Positions 35,447-37,289 of a stretch of DNA of 37,289 nt are shown here, one piece after another. A program made the position numbers and the translations under genes. Positions within the stretch are counted from its first letter, which is position 1; each line of letters begins with the position of its first letter. This DNA comes from Hydrogenophaga sp. (GTDB lineage Bacteria; Pseudomonadota; Gammaproteobacteria; Burkholderiales; Burkholderiaceae_C), in contig NZ_JAOASO010000105.1 in the NCBI RefSeq assembly GCF_030158645.1, positions 1 to 37,289 of the forward strand, in the 5' to 3' direction. The notes under the pieces are model-generated. The model did not search any database, was not told where the DNA came from, and saw nothing but the letters and a program-made list of their open reading frames with translations.

Positions 35447-36610
35447 TCAGCTTTGCGACAGGCGTTGGCACAACTCGTTCAAAGGCATCGCTTCAATGCC
35501 ATGCCCCATCGGATAGACCTCGCTGCCCGGATACACCACCACCTTGTGCTGCGGCTGCAGGTCTTCGCAGGCCGAGTGAAAGCCGCGCTCCACCTTGGGA
35601 CTCAGGCTGCGCTTGATCTCCACGGCCCACAGGGCGCCGTCTGGTTGGCTAAGAAGCAGGTCGATCTCGGCGCCGCCGCTGGTGCGGTAGAAATGGCCCT
35701 GCACACCCGGAGCCGGGCTGGCCAGCAGGCTCTCCACCACCATGCCTTCCCAGCTGGCGCCCACCACAGGGTGCGAGAGCAGTGCCTCCTTCGAACCGAT
35801 GTCCAGCAGCGCGTGCACCAAGCCGCTATCACGCACATAGACCTTGGGCGATTTGACCAGGCGCTTGCCGACATTGGCATACCAGGGCTGCAGGCGGCGC
35901 ACCAGCAGCAGGTCGCAGAGCAGATCGACATAGCTGTGGGCCGTCTTGGTGTCCACGCCCAGGTTGCGCGCGAGCTGGGCCACGTTGAGCAAGCCGCCTT
36001 GGTTGTGCGCCAGCATGGTCCAGAAGCGCCGCAAGGTCTCCGCGGCGATACGGGGGCCCAGTTGCGGGATGTCCCGCTCCAGGTAGGTGCGGATGAAGTT
36101 CTGTCGCCAGCGCAGGCTGCGTGTGTCGTCGGGCGCGGTGAAGCTGTCGGGGAAACCGCCGCGCAGCCACAGCGCATCGGTGGTGCCTTCGCCGGTTTCA
36201 CGGGCGTTCAGTGGGCCCAGTTCCAGGTAGGCGATGCGTCCAGCCAGCGTTTCACCGGATTGCTGCAGCAGGTCCAGCGAAGCCGAGCCCAGCAGCAAAT
36301 AGAGCCCCTGGCGTCGCCCGTCACGGCGGGCCTGGTCGATCAATCCGCGCAGCACCGGAAAGAGCGCGGGCGTGCGGTGCACTTCGTCAAAGATGACCAG
36401 CTTGTCCTGGTGCTGCGACAGGTACAGCTCGGGCTCAGTCAACCTCGCTCGGTCGCGTTCGGATTCCAGGTCCAGGTAAAGGCTGGGGCGCTCTTGTGCC
36501 ACCTCCAGCGCAAGTGTGGTTTTGCCCACTTGCCTGGGCCCGAGCAGCGCGACGGCGGGCATGTGGGCCAGTTCGTTGCGGAGAAGATCAGCGGCTTGGC
36601 GTTTGAACAT
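35447..36610 (-). CDS. AAA ATPase with DUF4143 C-terminal domain
   Basis: 387 residues. The N-terminal AAA_14 domain has Walker A LLGPRQVGKTT (residues 22-32) and Walker B KLVIFDEVHRTP, then a sensor-like YLLLGSAS. The C-terminal DUF4143 domain has the IRTYLERDIPQLG stretch and ends with a PD-(D/E)XK-like core (SGGAEIDLLL, WAVEIKRS) that could be a nuclease fold. The family is widespread, often horizontally transferred and of unknown role. The start at 36610 (MFKRQ) fits family N-termini; an in-frame ATG at 36637 is the alternative but lies in the palindrome. The frame stays open to 37030 but without family sequence. Confidence 0.88.
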   Translation of the reverse strand: MFKRQAADLLRNELAHMPAVALLGPRQVGKTTLALEVAQERPSLYLDLESERDRARLTEPELYLSQHQDKLVIFDEVHRTPALFPVLRGLIDQARRDGRRQGLYLLLGSASLDLLQQSGETLAGRIAYLELGPLNARETGEGTTDALWLRGGFPDSFTAPDDTRSLRWRQNFIRTYLERDIPQLGPRIAAETLRRFWTMLAHNQGGLLNVAQLARNLGVDTKTAHSYVDLLCDLLLVRRLQPWYANVGKRLVKSPKVYVRDSGLVHALLDIGSKEALLSHPVVGASWEGMVVESLLASPAPGVQGHFYRTSGGAEIDLLLSQPDGALWAVEIKRSLSPKVERGFHSACEDLQPQHKVVVYPGSEVYPMGHGIEAMPLNELCQRLSQS

Positions 36611-36651
36611 CCTTGCAATTATGGAGTTCGACTCCATGATTTGCAAGGATG
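36608..36651. promoter_or_regulatory. 44-bp interrupted palindrome at the start of the DUF4143 gene
   Basis: CATCCTTGCAA (36608-36618) pairs with TTGCAAGGATG (36641-36651), and inside it ATGGAGT (36621-36627) pairs with ACTCCAT (36631-36637) around the centre TCG. The two spacers are 2 and 3 nt. That is 18 perfect base pairs in two blocks, in an AT-richer patch than its surroundings. The left edge contains the ATG of the DUF4143 gene. It could be an operator bound by a dimer or an mRNA hairpin hiding the start. Confidence 0.75.
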
Positions 36652-36657
36652 AATTGA

Positions 36658-36960
36658 TCAGTTCTCCGCCGGCGGAAACGCAGCCACCAAGGCCTCGCCC
36701 CAGGCCCATGGCCCAGTGATCGTCAGCGTCACGGTGGTCCAGTCGCCCTCGTTCTGCACCAGCTGGTCGGCGTCCCATGCGCCACCGTCGTCCAGCGGCC
36801 CGCGCGGCCCGGGGCTGTGGGCTTCGGCCCAGGCGAGCACCGCCTGCACTTCCTTCATCACCTCGGGCAACTGAGAAGCCTGCACGCTGGCCATGGCGTC
36901 CCAGGTGCCGGTGCCTTCGCCATCGTCGCTGGCGTCGAAGAGGAGGTATTGAAGTGTCAT
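36658..36960 (-). CDS. Small conserved-type protein of unknown function
   Basis: About 100 residues, acidic, rich in Trp, Asp and Gly: MTLQYLLFDASDDGEGTGTW, later EAHSPGPRGPLDDGGAWDAD and the closing TITGPWAWGEALVAAFPP. No signal peptide or membrane segment. I do not recognise a named family; similar short proteins of the LLFD-D-E-G-TWDAMASV type occur in proteobacteria. The start at 36960 is preferred to an ATG at 36987, which lies next to the T-run of the malate synthase terminator. Neither start has a clear ribosome-binding site. Its stop is 6 bp from the palindrome of the DUF4143 gene. Confidence 0.65.
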   Translation of the reverse strand: MTLQYLLFDASDDGEGTGTWDAMASVQASQLPEVMKEVQAVLAWAEAHSPGPRGPLDDGGAWDADQLVQNEGDWTTVTLTITGPWAWGEALVAAFPPAEN

Positions 36961-36987
36961 CGGTCGATTGTCTGTGGGCGGCCGCAT

Positions 36988-37012
36988 GAAAAACGGCGCC
37001 CGAAGGCGCCGC
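36988..37012 (-). terminator. Intrinsic terminator of the malate synthase gene
   Basis: On the minus strand: CGGCGCC, loop TTCG, GGCGCCG, then TTTTT (plus-strand stem arms 36994-37000 and 37005-37011). A 7-bp GC stem with the very stable UUCG loop and a T-run, 22 bp after the gene's stop: a textbook terminator. Confidence 0.9.
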
Positions 37013-37033
37013 TTTGTACGACGGATGCAAGGA

Positions 37034-37289
37034 TCAGGCAGCCGCCTTCACCTTCAGGCGCCAGGCGTGCAGCAGCGGCTCGGTGTAGCCGCTCGGCTGT
37101 GCCTTGCCCTTGAACACCAGGTCCAGCGCGGCCAGGTAGGCCTTGCTGGTCTTGAAGTTGCCGGCCATCTTTTTGTAGAGCTTGTCGCCGGCGTTCTGGC
37201 CGTCCACCACGGCGGCCATGCGCTCGAAGGTTTGGGTCACTTGCGCTTCGGTCACCACGCCGTGGTGCAGCCAGTTGGCGATGTGCTGG
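37034..37289 (-). CDS. glcB: Malate synthase G, C-terminal part; gene runs off the right edge
   Basis: The last 85 or so residues of a malate synthase, the glyoxylate-shunt enzyme condensing glyoxylate and acetyl-CoA to malate. Visible from the window edge: [54 protein letters not shown] and the end [11 protein letters not shown]. The HHG, VVDxQNAGD and [11 protein letters not shown] stretches are typical of the long G isoform and not of malate synthase A. The frame is open to base 37289, so the start lies outside and the GTG at 37258 is internal. An intrinsic terminator follows the stop. Confidence 0.9.
   Translation of the reverse strand, partial: QHIANWLHHGVVTEAQVTQTFERMAAVVDGQNAGDKLYKKMAGNFKTSKAYLAALDLVFKGKAQPSGYTEPLLHAWRLKVKAAA

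Noticed and set aside
36611..37030. Long N-terminal extension of the DUF4143 ATPase back to 37030.
   Set aside because: It overlaps another gene and a terminator, has no family sequence, and family N-termini fit the start at 36610.

Overview
The window is a high-GC, gene-dense chromosomal segment of a betaproteobacterium, most likely a member of the Comamonadaceae (Hydrogenophaga or a close relative). This rests on resemblance, from memory, of several proteins to family members in that group (LeuS, the 430-residue GshA, the GTG-started Kup, proA) and on a cluster of GC-rich hairpins of a type common in these genomes. No tRNA, rRNA, CRISPR array, transposase, phage gene or plasmid function was seen.

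Layout. 1-4317 (+): the 3' part of leuS, then lptE and holA. 4321-7278 (-): a 7TM-DISM sensor histidine kinase downstream of an AraC-family regulator. 7474-13794 (+): a branched-chain/aromatic-type ABC importer (binding protein, two permeases, two ATPases) and a salicylaldehyde/vanillin-type aldehyde dehydrogenase, divergent from the AraC regulator. 13810-15625 (-): a coupled trio of DUF4149 membrane protein, small secreted protein and CapA-like protein. 15738-22820 (+): proA, gshA, kup, a BenE-family transporter, gshB and a VF530 protein, so both glutathione-synthesis enzymes flank a potassium importer. 22836-26465 (-): a tightly coupled group of cysteine-rich CWC protein, DHA2 multidrug exporter, class II glutamine amidotransferase and extensin-like protein, followed by an SMR exporter.

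26576-28143 (+): an SGNH hydrolase and a PEP-CTERM exported protein. The PEP-CTERM gene has a near-perfect sigma-54 promoter and an upstream palindrome, and ends at a 17-bp-stem terminator. 28222-34397 (-): a GntR regulator, a complete TRAP transporter with a 2-oxoacid (TakP)-like binding protein, a TauE/SafE exporter and a cytoplasmic gamma-glutamyltransferase-fold hydrolase resembling oxamate amidohydrolase. 34669-35433 (+): an exported M48 peptidase. 35447-36610 (-): an AAA/DUF4143 ATPase whose start lies in a 44-bp interrupted palindrome. The window ends (-) with a small unknown protein and the 3' end of a malate synthase G gene with its terminator.

The two catabolic operons are the main accessory content: one probably imports and oxidises an aromatic compound or aldehyde, and the other probably imports a 2-oxoacid-like or amide-bearing anion, hydrolyses it and exports a product. 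Best candidates for something undescribed are the TRAP-TauE-hydrolase operon, the sigma-54/palindrome control of the PEP-CTERM gene, the palindrome at the DUF4143 gene, and the exporter/amidotransferase/extensin-like cluster. Substrates are inferences from family and context and are not shown by the sequence.
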